DNA of 64,000 nucleotides from Phytoseiulus persimilis. Taxonomy: Eukaryota; Arthropoda; Arachnida; Mesostigmata; Phytoseiidae. Of the stretch, positions 36,279 through 49,939 are shown piece after piece. How positions within the stretch are numbered: position 1 is the stretch's first letter; every line of letters starts with the position of its first letter. The notes beneath the pieces were generated by a model, which saw only the letters and a program-made list of their open reading frames with translations, searched no databases and was not told the origin of the DNA. The stretch lies in contig CM075104.1 of the NCBI GenBank assembly GCA_037576195.1, forward strand, positions 14,648,211-14,712,210, given 5' to 3'. The position numbers and the translations under genes were made by a program.

Positions 36279-39200
36279 GTAGGCCATGGTTGATTCCCCC
36301 GCTTTTCGGATCTAGACTTTAAAACCCTCTGACGGAGGGAACATCGGGAGGGCACGCTAGCCATCAAGACGAGTACGGATTCAGAAATGACAGTGTGCAC
36401 GCAAGGATAATGAGTTGAGACCAAGGATGACCACGATAGCCGACTCCAGACCACTGCTCCGTATCTCGCCATCTCGTAGGTCACCCTGTTCGCCGCTGAG
36501 CTGGAAGCCTGGTCCGATGTACGAGAACAACAACACCAACAATCTGGGCGGGTTGTCGTCCTTTGCCGACAGGGACGCTGATCGATTGGATGTCGCTAAT
36601 GAGGGACGGATGAACAAACGATAAAAAAATATGGTTGAAGCTCGGCGATAACCGAGGCAGATAAGAATGCATCGCCGACCGCGGCATCGGCTCAAATGAG
36701 TGTCCTCAAGAACGTTGCGAGCGTCGGATGAATGAATTGGAGAAGTATGGCGGCAATGAGCGCATTTCGGTTCGCACGTAGACGGGCTCCTCAGAGAGAG
36801 TGGAAATGCTCGAAAAGTTACTTGGAATAACGGACAGGAGTAGGTAGCCGCCTGGCTGCCTTTGAATCGTGAACTCCCAGTCCGGAAACCCACAGGAATG
36901 GGAGCTCTTCTCTATTAGTTTGTAGAGTGGGCGAAGTGGAACGAACGACAAGGAAGAGAAGAGGAGAACAGGCGATTGTTACGAAACAACACATTTCGCT
37001 GGCCGACTCCCCTGTGTTCAAAGAAGGCTGACGCGCATCGAAACTGCTGTGGCTTCGGTTGGGGGCCGCTCCATTTTCCTCCGTCGTCATGCATCACCCA
37101 AATGGAGGAATTGAACTGCGGCCGTCAGACTCCAGTTTGAGCTTCTGCTTTCGCTCCACCTTGACGACGTTCTCCAACGGTGCGAGGACGCTGCGTGATG
37201 TGTCCGATTCGGAGGACGAGTCGCCCGGCGGGCCCAACCCTGATTCCTGGGCTGACCTACTGGGAGTCGCAGCTCCAGTTGTCGCAACCGAAGTCCGCTC
37301 TCGTTGAGCGAGCAATGGGAGATCCTCGAGTGTCGTCTTACAGTCGCCAGAGAAGGAGCATCAGGAGATCAAGACGAAGCTTGCTACAAGGTTCCCCCTC
37401 GGACGGACTCAATCGCTTCACAGCCCTCGAGACAATCGCAGAATTATCCTGACGAGAGGCGGAATCATAGCAGTCGCAGACAATCGTCCTCTCTGTCGTC
37501 TGATGATCATGGCCCTAAATTTCATACACGCCCACTGTAGCTCTCATCATTGGTTTGAATGCCGACAGCCCTACCAGAAAGTGGCAGGAAATCCTCGTCT
37601 ACACGAACAACTAAGCCAGTCCAGCCGTTACTTGGTCTCTGGGTCGACCAGCGAAACCGGTCAAAGGGCAAAAAGACGAAGCCGTAATCAGATCTTATCC
37701 CTCACGTACGGCCTCCTCCTCGGAAGATCTCGCGGCGACGGCACACTCGAACGTTCACGTTATCCCCAGGTCAACGTCGTCGGAGCGAAGGCGCACACAT
37801 CTTGAGTAGCTGGAAGGGTTCATGAATGAACAGAGGCTTCATTCGTATTGAAGGCCTCGCTGATGAGGGGTATTCAGATGACGAAAACACGCGTTTCGAA
37901 ACGAGTTCCAGAAATAGCTCACTTGCATTTGTGTGACTGGGCTGGGAGATGGATGAATGGCCCCGGTCGAAAATCTGACGTACTATGCACACTCATCGAA
38001 AATATCTCCGAATCGCGACGCTCTCGACTCTTGCGCCGGGTCCACTTGGATAGATCGCTCCAAGTGGGGGTTGGCGTGAATACTTTCCTATCATCGCCCA
38101 TCTCGGTGTTCAGAAACGAGCTATGCGGGCTGATATTTCACCAACAGAGCTTCATGGAATAATCCCCTCGGGAGCACCGCAGTCCTCGAGCGATCGGGAA
38201 AGAACAGTTCGATGGACAGACTGAAGTCTTCACCCCCTAATTGAGTCAGGCACGAGCCATCCTCCTGGAAGTTTTCAGTGAACTTTTCGCTCATGTCCGT
38301 ACGGGGCGTCTCGGGGGTCGTTCTCATCCACCGGACGCAAAAGGCCTTCACCGGCTGGCCTGCAAGATGATGCGCAGCGATCCTTGACAGAGTTCGATAC
38401 TCTCCCGAAATCCTCTGATCGACATCTCATTGATAAATCAATAAAATCCAGATAATGAACACTGAGACGAGCACTGTTCCCGGCAGAGCTCGGCCGGCAG
38501 GCAGTGAGGATTGGGGATGAGCGGGCCGACAAGGACGTTGGACGAGAACGATATCGGAACGGAGAGATCGAGTTCCCTCGCGCCCTGACGTTCAGGGAGC
38601 GCGAGGGGTCAAGATTCAGCAGGCTCGCTCGCTGTACCAGCCTCCTCCCAGCGTTCTTTTCCGGGCCTCCGATCGTTAGGTCGTGATGCAACGTCCCGCG
38701 CAATCGGACCTCAAACAACAAACAGGAATTCTCGTTTTAGAAAACCGAGAAGCCCGCGCTTCTTTTGTTCAGCAGCGGATCCGTCAATCCGAGCGACTGG
38801 CGCGCGGGCGGACAGACAGAATGACGGACCGTTTGAACCGACTGTGAATGAACACGAAAGATGGCAACGCAAAAAAACAAATGGGTAAAAATAGAAAGAA
38901 ACGACAATGAAAGGATCCCCAAATATAAAAACCCACCACTTCGTCCGACATCACCGCATCGGAGAATGATGAAGACGTTACCCCAGGAAAGAGCTCGAAA
39001 AGAGGTAGAAACGAGGAATGTAGATGACGGATATAGTATCGCGGATCGAGAGCGAAAGACGAGCGACGTGAGCGAGTGGTCGCAAGTCGCCGTTTCGAGC
39101 TCAATCATTCAATACGAGTCCAGGGATCACCTATCGAATTCCTCGTCGACTCGGACTGCGCGAAGAGAAAAAAACATGATTCCTCACGCAAATGGGAGCG

Positions 39201-39816
39201 TCGGGCATCTCCCTTTCGCCTCAACGAGGTATCCGTTTCCGGGATAACGTTCTGGACACTGACTTTAGTTGCTTAGAGTTCAAACGAAAACGACCAGCTG
39301 CACCAGCGAATAATGACGGGGAGAGGTTTGGCTAGTTCTGAGGAAGATCGAGCCCACAGTTGATGCAAACCAGAATGTATAGGAGCATAGAAAACCGGTG
39401 CTTGAAAAATCAGAGAGGTTCCCCAGCGTAAAACCGGTGGTATTCGGCTTCTGATCGAGTCGACGCTACTGTCTAACTGTGACCAGTGAAGGCCAGTCAA
39501 GCAGTTAGCCAGTCCGACAGTCAGGCGGGCGGTCGCTGACTAGGGAGCCCCTCAGGAATGAAGCGACGCCACAATAACTTCTGCCGGATCGAGGGAAGAA
39601 TCCCTGAACGAAGTGGCGTGGAGTCAACGAAAGCGTCAGCGTCGCTGGTGTCCTCGTTGGTTTCGAGCATCCTGTTCGATCTGACCGTTTTGGGATCTTG
39701 ATAGCCGCTCGATCGGACTGTTCCCGACCAACTGGTCACGGAGTCTCTTTGCCTCCAACAGCCTAACTACGAATGCAACAGGGTTAGAGCGCCGGCCCGC
39801 TTGATCGGCCTAGTCA

Positions 39817-39846
39817 TCCAACTCAAGGAACCGTCCTTGAGTTGGA
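39817..39846. repeat. Perfect 13-bp inverted repeat (hairpin)
   Basis: The arm TCCAACTCAAGGA (39817-39829) is followed by the loop ACCG and its exact reverse complement (39834-39846). The stem is too short for an animal pre-miRNA. No T-run follows, so it is not an obvious Pol III terminator. Function is unknown. Confidence 0.85.
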
Positions 39847-42562
39847 GGAATCCTAGCCCAGGGTCATTATTCGGAATGGAACAATCTCCCCCGGGAGGGA
39901 GTCGCGGAGCCTCCGAATTCCGAGTTTCCCATCAAACTTGCCCGAATCGAAATAGATTCCGCCCGGGCGCAGAGGGAAAATATCTCAAACTTCTCCTTGA
40001 GGTAGCGTTGCAGATCCGTCCTACTTATTTCATTGCTGCGCAGTCTCGGGGCGCAGACGCATTGGATACAGAACCCTGTTCGACTTCCAGCGGTTTCCCT
40101 CCAGAGACCGAGCCAACAAACATCCCAACTATTGGTGGAGAGGGAAAACCGATCGAAGTTCATAAGTTTCCCTGCCATTTCAGATAGGAGCCGGTTGCTC
40201 GCTAGAATTCTGCGTAGAGCTGTGTCCCAGCAATCAGCTCCGAGCGGTTGCGATTAGAGGCAAGCCGTAATCATCGAGAACGCCCGCGAAAAAGGCCGAT
40301 CGAGACGCTGTTGAGGTTTGCGGTTCAAAATTAAGACAAGCTGAGATTTCGGTGTGACGTGTAGTTCGCACTGATCCGTCCGCTGGAGCACAGCGGCTTG
40401 GAAAACGGAGAAGGGATCGTCGGAATCTCTCGAAGCACATCTCCAACCCGCCCGGAACGAAGCGTGGGAAGCAGGTCGTCTAGTCCTGGATTAGCTCGAA
40501 TCTATCGGAACGCGGAGAAAACTCGCGAGGGGATCGATCGCTGCGCCGGCCGTTGTCTGCGTCTGGAGCAGCTTTCCGGTGTGAACGGATGGCAGAAATC
40601 GGGGATAACCAAGTATACAGTTGGTTTTCATTATTTCCATCACCCTAACTCCGCTCCTCCGCAGGGCCGACTAACGGCACCCGCTTGGCAGCAACAACGG
40701 GAGCTCACGAACCGCGTTGAATGCGACGTGAAAGTCGTAAAGCTCTTCACTCGGAGATAGCTCAGAAAGATTCAAACCCACGCTCACCACGAATACAAGC
40801 TTCTGTTGACAGACGTTGATTGGAAGCGTTCGCATGGAATTTGTGCGATTGTTAGAAGAGTCTTCTCGGTGGTTCTCCCTCACTACCTCTGAATGAATCT
40901 GGGAAGTAGACCGTTTGTACGTTTCCATGACCACACAAACTTTGAAGTAGCGTTATATTTGAAGGTACCAGCGACCCGCTTGGAGCTATCAGGGTTCTTG
41001 AGGAGGATGGCGCGCGCTGCCGGCGTGCCTCAGAAGCGCAAGCCGTTCGAGTGTCCTGGGCGCCATCTGTTCGCTCAGAGCTTCGATCTAACCGAAAGAG
41101 TATCAACCCGACGTCGATCAACAACTTTGCAGCGATGCAGCCCACGCAGGAAGGCCGCGAAATGAGTTCTGTTTTCGCAAAACGACCCGGAAATCACCGG
41201 TGTTCAATGTGGGAAAGATGGCACCCCCAGTCGGATCTCATCAGCTATTGATGATCAGATGGAGGGCGACGCGAGATTTCTCCATTGTTAGCGGCCAAGC
41301 GACGAGGTGCCTTTCCAGGATCTTTCCCGCGACGAAATTCCTCGAGAAGATCGGGCCGGTGGGCCAGCGGGCAAGGGAAGGAAAGCGCTGCTGACAGCTA
41401 TTAGACGCAACGTACGATCGATATAGCCCTGCTATGGCTGCGAAAAAGAGCACTTTGTGCTCCATAGGGGAAGCGAGCTTCCAGTCATGCCATGCCTGGA
41501 AAGCTCCCTGACCGAGGGAGCCGACCAAAGACTGCTAACGACCTGTGGGGGAGGGGGTGGGGGCGGACTGTTGAATGAGCCGCTGGCTCGGTCATCTTCC
41601 AGGCACACAGAGCGAGAACCGAGAGAGATACTGAACAGTGGATCGAACGAGGGAGGACGAGACGAGTGCAACGCGGCTGAGGCCCATCCAATGTCTTGGC
41701 TACTCCACCGCGTCGACCCGCCCAGCGGAGCTTTTCTCGGAAGCGGTTGACGCCGAATCCCTCCGCCGGAACGGAGTTCCGAAACTCGAGTGGCCATTTC
41801 CAGTTCCTCGTAATGCTCGTAGTTCCGCCAAAGTTGCTTGTCATGGTGTCCAACAATCACCGTCCTCACCTCGCCGAAGAATCCTGGAAGATGAGCAGTA
41901 ACAACAAGGAAGAGAGTAAATCCCTCGACTTAGTTTGCTCATCGGCTTCTTGATGCCGTTCATCGGTGGTCTCTGTGAAGCCGTCAATTCTCGCAAGAAG
42001 GGTGTGGTGGCCCGCACGACTCGACGCATCTGCCGCCCGCTCGCCCGCTTGTCTAACTGCTACCTCTCTTCGTGAGTATCCAATCAAAAGACTGCCGTTG
42101 AATTTCTCACTTTTCTCACGTTGAACGCCATCGGTCGCTTCGAACGTACCCACCGGAAATAAAGTTCGCACATACATGGCTCAGGACTCGGGTTGGCCGG
42201 GGAAGGCTTCCCGTTGGGAACGTCTTTCTCCCAAAAACGAACCACGCTGCCTTTGCTCAAAAAGTGTACAGCTCGCTCGGGTGTTCGGCCGGTCATAACT
42301 CCTGTTTTTCCGTTAATCATTCGGAAAAGCTCGCACCATTTGTTATAGGGGAAAACCTCTGAAGTATGATGTTCTCAATAGCCGGAACTTTTCCATTTAT
42401 ATTTGAGTCTTTTTCCGCTGGCTGGTCGACGAGCTGAACTGCGCAAGGAGCGAGGAAGGTGTGCTCCGTCGATTCGGATCCGGGAGCTCGTTCGGGTCAT
42501 ACGTTTGTTTCCACACCTCCGTTCCCCGGAAACATATACAGATAATGAGCATGGACTGAGGG

Positions 42563-43186
42563 TTGTTCTCACCCCGGAGCTCAGCGTGCAGGAAAATTAC
42601 GAATATCACGATCGGAGGGTTCCGGTCCGAATTTCTCACTTTTTCCTTCCTCGTCCCTCGATCAGCGATCATTCCGTCGGTTTCCGGAGTTTGCCGAGCA
42701 TTTAATTATCGGAGGCTCATTGTAACCACCGCGTGGGCTGCTACGCTGTTGGTGTCGACACGAAGCAGCGGCGGCTCGTGGCGCTTGATTGATATCAGCG
42801 AAATTTTCCCGCCACACTCAACCAGGTTTGGAATTTTGACGATCACCGGAATCTCTATCCTTCAACGCTTCCTTCTGAGAGAGTCCAGTAGCTTCTCCGA
42901 TTCCAATTTCTTCTTTTCGTTCCGGCTGCGGGATTCCAGACTTCGAATGACTCGGAATTTCGTCGAGAACGCAATAACTTTCCTCGACGGCATACCAACG
43001 AACGCCTCAACAAAAGTTTCCGAGTCTGCCGCTATCGGCCGCGAACAGTTCCTCGGAAAGTTTTCAATCTTCGACAGTCTTTCCAGTTGTAATGAGGCTC
43101 GACGCCAAATCGCCGGACGATTCGGCTCGAGTCGAAAGCGTCACTACGTCTGTCCGTCCGTACCTTCGTTGACGAGAAACTTCTGA
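42563..43186 (+). CDS. 207-codon open frame, possible exon(s)
   Basis: This plus-strand frame has reasonably balanced composition, including RMTRNFVENAITFLDGIPTN and SAAIGREQFLGKFSIFDSLS, and ends in TGA at 43184-43186. A strong pyrimidine-rich acceptor (TTTTTCCTTCCTCGTCCCTCGATCAG) lies inside it near 42665, so the coding part, if real, may start there rather than at the first ATG. No domain, signal peptide or partner exon was recognised. The minus strand is open over only short stretches here, which slightly favours plus. Confidence 0.25.
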   Translation: MFSPRSSACRKITNITIGGFRSEFLTFSFLVPRSAIIPSVSGVCRAFNYRRLIVTTAWAATLLVSTRSSGGSWRLIDISEIFPPHSTRFGILTITGISILQRFLLRESSSFSDSNFFFSFRLRDSRLRMTRNFVENAITFLDGIPTNASTKVSESAAIGREQFLGKFSIFDSLSSCNEARRQIAGRFGSSRKRHYVCPSVPSLTRNF

Positions 43187-44771
43187 AGGGGAATGTTTGT
43201 TCAAAGTTCGCAGCGGCCGTTCCGTTCAATTATGTCATCGATTTTTCCACTTCACCGATTCGGCGAACGTATCCAATCGGCGGCGGGTACAAACTATGGA
43301 GTACCTCTTTTGCCAGCTCCCTGAGCCATTGAATGCCTGATCTGGATGATATATCTCCTACCCGGGAGTCGCCATTCAACTTGAGGACGGAAACGAACAA
43401 GCCGAACGATATTTCAGTCCATGTCACCGGAAAAGAACAGGAAGTCGACGAGGAGAGCAGGTCGTCCTGATCAACTCCTGAGCTTGTTGAGACGAGGAGT
43501 TTGGAGGAGGGTGCGTTGGCCGCCACTTCCCCGGGTGATGCCAAACTACGGCAGGAATCCTGTTTTCGGGATCTCCCACAGGAAGAAAACTCCCCGCTCG
43601 TATCTCCGCGTAAACGACCTTTCCACATCTGTCCGGTTCGAGTTCGCCAGGATTCGATGGATCCAACTCTCTTGCCGTCCCCACGCGAGACGAACCAAGC
43701 GATCTTCCGCAACCGGCAGCGCGTGCATCGAGCGTGCGGTTGTTCGGATACAAGCCGCAGGGAACGGACTGTTGGCGCGCGAGAGCACAGCGGCGATGAA
43801 GGAGCGACCGAATCAAGTTGATCCGGGGAGGTTCAAAAATCCACCACCGAATACTCGGCGCGGTTGGTAACCAGTTGAAAGAACGAAATCGGAGGCTTTG
43901 TTGCATTGGTCATTCGGAGCCGGGCCAACGCCGAGCACAGTGTATCGTCGACGCTTTTCCCCGACCAACGATACGAGGTTTTCCCACTCCGATACGTTGC
44001 TGACAACAATTCGTATGAGTTCCAGACGATTTTTCTAGGCAGAATCCGAACAGTGCTGCATTCCCGCGATCGTGGCGTATGGCAGAGGTAGTATGGCATG
44101 ACGCAAGCGAAATCTTTCGGTCCATTGAGTCTTCTTCTTAATGTGAGGCACGCCATTTGGGTTCTGGCTGTCGTCACCTCGTTCTAATGTGCTGACGGTG
44201 ACACCGAAGCGATAGGTACTACCGCGAGGATAAAGGACGCGGCCGTCTGCTGTGCGTTGTCCGAGTTTGAACGACTCGCTCGACGGACGGTGCTTTCCCC
44301 AACGAAGCCGCATCCAGTCGTTGGCTCACGGTGAGCCTGAGCGATTATTCCGCGGAAGTGCCTCCCTCCATGGATCGTTTCGAGGACCAGACATCGGATC
44401 GACAGGCTGGTTGCCTTCCATGTGACCTGAGCAACGTTCAACGAAGTACTCGTCAGCATCGCAACACTTCCGAGCGCAACAGCGTTGACAAACGCGGCGT
44501 CCTGCTCTACGGCGGTTCTGCTCGGGCTCGACAAACCACCCGCGCGCTATATGCTACGAGAGATTCCGCTCCATTTCACATAACGATGTGATGACAATAC
44601 AGACCATGAACGGGAAGCCGGATCGTCAAGCGGACCGACGGACGAACGGACGCGTGCCATGAGCGAACCAGAGAGCTCACTCTGGCGCGCGCAGGAAGCC
44701 TGACTTCCCGCCCCCGGTCGTCTACCCGACGAAAGTGGCGACGCATTCCTCCTCGATGTTCCCAACGCCGC

Positions 44772-45652
44772 ATGAACAGACTCCGTGAGTCATTTCCCGT
44801 TCCACCGATCCGGTTTCCCCAGCCAACAAGGTCAGGGAGGGGCAAGATGTTGCAGTTTCGACGGGAGACACTGCTGCCCGCCCGGACAGCGATTGGACGC
44901 GTTCTCCTGCGGCCGTCGGATTTCCACTGCGCGCGTTTGATTCCCGAAGTTCACGGAAACGGAGGCCTGCGCATCGAAAACCACCGAAGCAGCTCGTCTC
45001 GTTCAGCGGATAACTCGACAACGAAATCCATAAAATTGTTCGACGGAAAAAGCCCTCCTGCCACACCGCGATCAAGCTTGGACAAGGTCGTCCGGCGAGG
45101 AGCGGTCACGACGGACCAGAAAACGCGACGCCGCGGCCCGCGGAGGAAAAGCAACGCAACGCGCACAATTGCCAACGACGATAACAATAACGGCGGTAAC
45201 AAAGGTAGAAGATCTTCCGACCAATCTTTGATGCGACATATTCTTCAAAAACGGCTCGGAACTCCGAGCACCGCTTTGTCGAACGGGATTCCAACATGAT
45301 GAGGAACGCCTTTCACCTGGCAGTAAATCGCATCCATGCTCGCCAGTGATGGGAGCGATATGCATCCTATCGCGATGCGGTCCGCGGTCGGAAGGGCCGG
45401 ACTTCCACTGAGGAAACAGCATTCGGGATCCTGAACTTTCTTTCTGCGGCTCCTCGAGACGGTGGCGCGGAGATCACCGCTCCCGATTGGGGAATTTCTC
45501 TTCCTGGGCCGGATTGTGATCTGCTGTTCGACAACAGTGATTCTGATGCTCCGACAGGCCGCTCTCTCCTAGGGTCTCAAAACGTCGGGTCGGAAGCGGA
45601 GCCGGAGTTCAGCTTTTTCCGTCGTAGCCAGGAGCGCGTGTCACTCGTGTGA
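44772..45652 (+). CDS. Candidate coding region, unknown function
   Basis: Two plus-strand open stretches lie end to end. The first (44772-45299) is Ser/Arg/Asn/Thr-rich and probably disordered, with KSIKLFDGKSPPATPRSSLD and an Asn run. The second (45350-45652) reads GISLPGPDCDLLFDNSDSDA and SFFRRSQERVSLV before a TGA, and looks like a C-terminus. The two are in different frames with a stop between them, and no consensus donor/acceptor pair was found to join them. They could be separate exons of one gene, or the order could be coincidental. The minus strand is open opposite the first stretch (45422-45072) but not the second. Confidence 0.22.
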
Positions 45653-46820
45653 ACATACATTTCATATGTATATACGGATACCGATCACACTTTCGTTGGC
45701 GACCGAGGTGCACGGCCGGCGCGTGACCATATTGCCGTTTTCGGGGCACGGCCCTAGGTGGCTCGATCCAATACAACGTTTCAGCAGGAAGCTTCAATAT
45801 GATCGCGCACGAAGGACGACCTCCCGTGTCCACAGAACCCCTGGTTAGGTAATACATCCCAAAAACGAGGGGTTGGCTCCATCCGCGACGTTGGTTCCGC
45901 TGGTGACAGCTGACTTGAGAGCTCAACGTCGAATGACAGAACGATACCAGCCATCGTCGGGCGAGGGTCATTGAAGCAACCTCGACCCGGCTGGAAAAAC
46001 TTCTCCAGCGGCACCTTGGGAACCGAGTCGGATGCGCACCGAACGTCCGTCGAAGGGAAAAGTCGGAACGTCAACACTGTCAAATGGAATTTCTAATCAG
46101 TCGGCCTCAGGGTTGCGGACAAACCCCTCGCCGACGATGCTTTCGCAGAGTTCGTTCTCGCCTTCGTGCCAACTGAGCAGAACAGAAATCAGATGGATGT
46201 GATTGATCCAACGCGAAAACAAACAAGGGTGAAACGAAAACCGGTGGAGCAATAATAATCGAGGTCGTCGCAATAATAGAACGCTCACGCTAAGGACTGT
46301 CAGCCGATCTCGCTGTAAAGTTCGTCTTGATACACTCGTCGAAATTAGAATTCTACGCCTAACGAGACAGAGCTGGAATCAAGTCACGTTGTGGCGGCTT
46401 GCCGCTCCGGCTCTCAGGGGCGACGAGCGGCACACTAAATACATGCGGCGATGTAGTCTAATCTCGGGACGAATTCCGAAACAAAAATAAATATCTAATA
46501 ATTCGGAGCATATAGAGCTCCGCGTGCTGATGAAGTTGGCGGCGGCGACGGACGACGTCGTCAGGCAATCGGAGGGAGATTTGCCGACGTTGGCACGTGT
46601 GTGCTCACCAGCAGCTGACGTGACCTCGTTCCAGGATGACAACTCGGTCTAAATAGAGTTTCTTCTTTTTTAGACTGACCACCGCGTGCAGGCCAGAAGT
46701 GAGATTTCGGGCTCGTAATGAATTATGCACGGACATCGCGGTGGGCACTTTTTGCTTGCGTCAACACGGACTCTTAGCTGTGCGGGTCGACCGGGCTAAC
46801 CGCATGGACCGTGAAAAGAT

Positions 46821-46838
46821 GTAGGTAGGTAGGTAGGT
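46821..46838. repeat. GTAG tetranucleotide microsatellite
   Basis: About four and a half perfect copies of GTAG. Simple repeat in otherwise featureless sequence. Confidence 0.85.
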
Positions 46839-49800
46839 TACACACGCTGTCGAGGAATTGGAACAGTTCACCGCGGAGCGAGTAAACGAGTCAAATCGCT
46901 AACCAGCGCAGATCCTGGAATGCCAATGTGCCCGGTTTTACGACTGCGCCATCATCGCTCAGCGAAAACACCGATATCATTTCGTGACCGAACGGAGTCC
47001 GTGAAGGGTTCCCCGACGACGCTCTCGAGAGCTGAACCAACATATGGCCGAGCTGCACGAGAGTACAGTTCTCCAACAGTACATTCACAATCAGTGAGAG
47101 AGCTGGCTGGTTGGCCGACTTAGACGCCGACCGAGACGGGGATGGCTCATATGCCGGCGCCTCGCCGATCGGGGCAGGCGGCGAGCCGGTGCTGTTCGAT
47201 TATCGTGCAGCGTCTGCAGACTCCTTTCCGTTGTGGACACCAAATAGACGAAGTACGATTTCGACGAGATCCCGCAGATGGAAACGCCAACGATTGCTCC
47301 CTAATAAAAGACCACTTCGAACGTTCATGGACGAGAATCGCCCACTGCGGAACTGTCAAGCACTCGGCGGCCCACAGGTTCCGGACGTTAGAGGACGTGA
47401 ATGCCGGCGCGGCGAGATGATGCCCGTCGCTGCTGCTGCTGCAACGGCTGTCCGCTCACAGAAGCCATCACCCCACCCCGCAGAAGGCTGAAGTGACAGA
47501 TGGCGCGGAAGGAACTCGGCTACGGGGGCCAACAACTGGGGCGAACCATCGGCGTCGTGCCGGAGTCAGATAGAGATTCGCACAAAGACGCGCGCACACA
47601 ATGATGAAAGGGCAGGGAATGCCGAAGACGGAATTCCAATGCACACTTGTGCCGCTGGCTGCTGCTGTGTCATCGGGGAACGAAGCTCGAAAAGTTCTGG
47701 GTGGACCTCCGAGTTTGGCACGCAGCTGAGTACGGTTGTCGAGGTGACGCACGGGCGATACTCCTCATTTGAAGAGCTCGATCCAACAACTGGTTATCCT
47801 GGTGTTAATGGCGTAGCTGATTTCCCCCGAGATTCCGGTGTCCTCCAGGGTCATCGATGCGGAATGAGTTCCTGTTTTGAATTCTGTCCTCCGTCATCCG
47901 TACTCCGCGTCATGACGACGACCACGACGTCCCCCGGCCCATTTGAGCGTCCTCTCGGCCGTCCGGCCTTCGGAACACGGTATTTTTAGCAAGCCATTTT
48001 CGATTCTAAACTCGTTCCGCTGTTATCACTATCATCATGAACAAACAAGGCAGTAGCAGCAGCTGGATGGAAAACAGCGTCGAACGCTAAACAAGTCGAG
48101 TGCCTGCTAATTGTCTGAGTTTCTTTCTTTTCGGTAGCTGTTTCTCTCTTCGCTGTGAAGAGGTCTCATCTGGAACTTTTGTGGATTCGGCGGTTGTATT
48201 CGTTGTGTTTCGCAAGAGAGGGTTGCTTCCGCCGTAGCAGAACCAGAATTTCACGAATTCTCCCTCTAATAACGCCGACTCGGAATAACGTCAGCGGCTC
48301 CGGATGCAACTGCGACAGCGCTGATGCCGGCGATCCGAGCGATCAGAGGTTCATCATTCACTGATCGAAAGCTGCTGGGGAGCATTCTCCATGATGGGTC
48401 GTGAAACCCTTCGAAAAAAAAAACATGAAGGCCGAAGGATTATCCGGGATGGTCGTCAACAGGCAACGGAGACGCCTCCGTCGGAGAACGCCGAGAGGCA
48501 CATAGAACGGAAGTGTTCCTCAGTCAGAGGTAGGAATTGAGTCAACAAGCCGGAATCCGTTTTCGGACGATCAATGGAACAGGCGGCTTGGCCGCCATCG
48601 TCGTTCAGCATTCCCAGTCTTCACACGTCGCTCGAAAACTTCCCAAAGTTCTTCCCGGTCTACACTCATCACCAGCCGAAGTTCCGCTGCTTGCCTCTGC
48701 CCTTAGATCGTTCCGGAATTTCACTTTTCCACCGATTCCCCCCATACTAATGAGCGGTGCGACCGGGAAGACCTTGAGACTTCCCCGGTACGATAGTTCC
48801 TTTCTCGACCAGCTCGGTTTTTCGTCCGTTTGCCTCATTCAACGTTTCATCCATTCTAGTCAGGTACCACAGAGCTCGCCGCACATGTCACAGACAAGGC
48901 ATGGCCTCCAAACACCTCTCTCCCTTTGTCTAAAGGAAACAGATGATGGACGCCTGCATGTTGCCGGAGAACGTTCGTTTCGCTCGGAAACGCCAGCGGT
49001 CAGAAGCCGCTAACACATGTTGAACAACTGGAAACACAACCTCCCAACTGCAGAAAACTTTTCTGGCTCCAGACAGCACTTCACCTAGACATCTGGAATA
49101 TCTCCCGCAGCCTTACTCTGCTCTCAATCCTCAAACGAAGCATACCTTTGCAATTCTCATGTAGTAGCGGTTTCCGATCCGGTTTTCTCCGTGATCTTAG
49201 CGGTTGGTCGCGTGGAGCTTGATGTTAATTCCGTATGATGGGACACTTGAACTTCACAGGTTTTCGGGGGAATCGAATTCGTTCTAGTTCATCTCACACA
49301 GAACAGAGGAACGTCACCAGCACGACGGAGAAGTGATCAAAATTTGATTGAGATTGCGCGGCTGTCACCACCAGGACGACGCACACACGTGATTCCGGAT
49401 CGAACGAAGCCACCGGCGAAGTCGTGCTCAGGCCGCGCTTCGAAAGCCGACTGAAGAGCGAATATTTTGAAAATCCCGCTTTCCCACCAAGAACTACGGT
49501 GGCATGGAAGGTCACCATGCTCCCTCACCACTCGGCTTTGGGGAAGGGCTCGACGATGTCTGCTTTGAATCCCTCCCAGCCAGAGTCCGTGCGAAAAGTT
49601 TGAGATCTGGTTTCCAGTAAGGGTTCGAGACCAGGAAGCTCCCGAAATCAGGGAAGAAGTTCCGACTGTTGCGGGGAGCGACAAGTCGAGGGCTCAGTTG
49701 TGAATCTGGCCGCGTTTCCGATCATTTCTTTTTCGGCGCCCTCCGTACTCCGGGTCGTAAATATTTTGTCGTCGGCTCTTTGGCTCTTGTGGGCTGGGCA

Positions 49801-49939
49801 GCAGAGGAAGCATCTGCTCGCCAATAACAATATTACCAACTGCATCGAAGTCAAATGTTCTACAGCTGACTGATCGCAGATGCCGGTTATGGTGCTTTAA
49901 TTGCAAGAAGTTCAACATTTACACTGACATACGAGTGAA

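Larger units (their letters stand above)
36279..49930. other. Stretch without a recognisable gene
   Basis: No conserved family was recognised. Protein-like open stretches include plus 39801-40187, plus 40398-40760, plus 42563-43186 and plus 44772-45652 (the last two are listed separately). A 13-bp perfect inverted repeat lies at 39817-39846 and a GTAG microsatellite at 46821-46838. From about 46.9 to 49.9 kb I see only short frames open on both strands and nothing that can be assigned. Confidence 0.3.
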
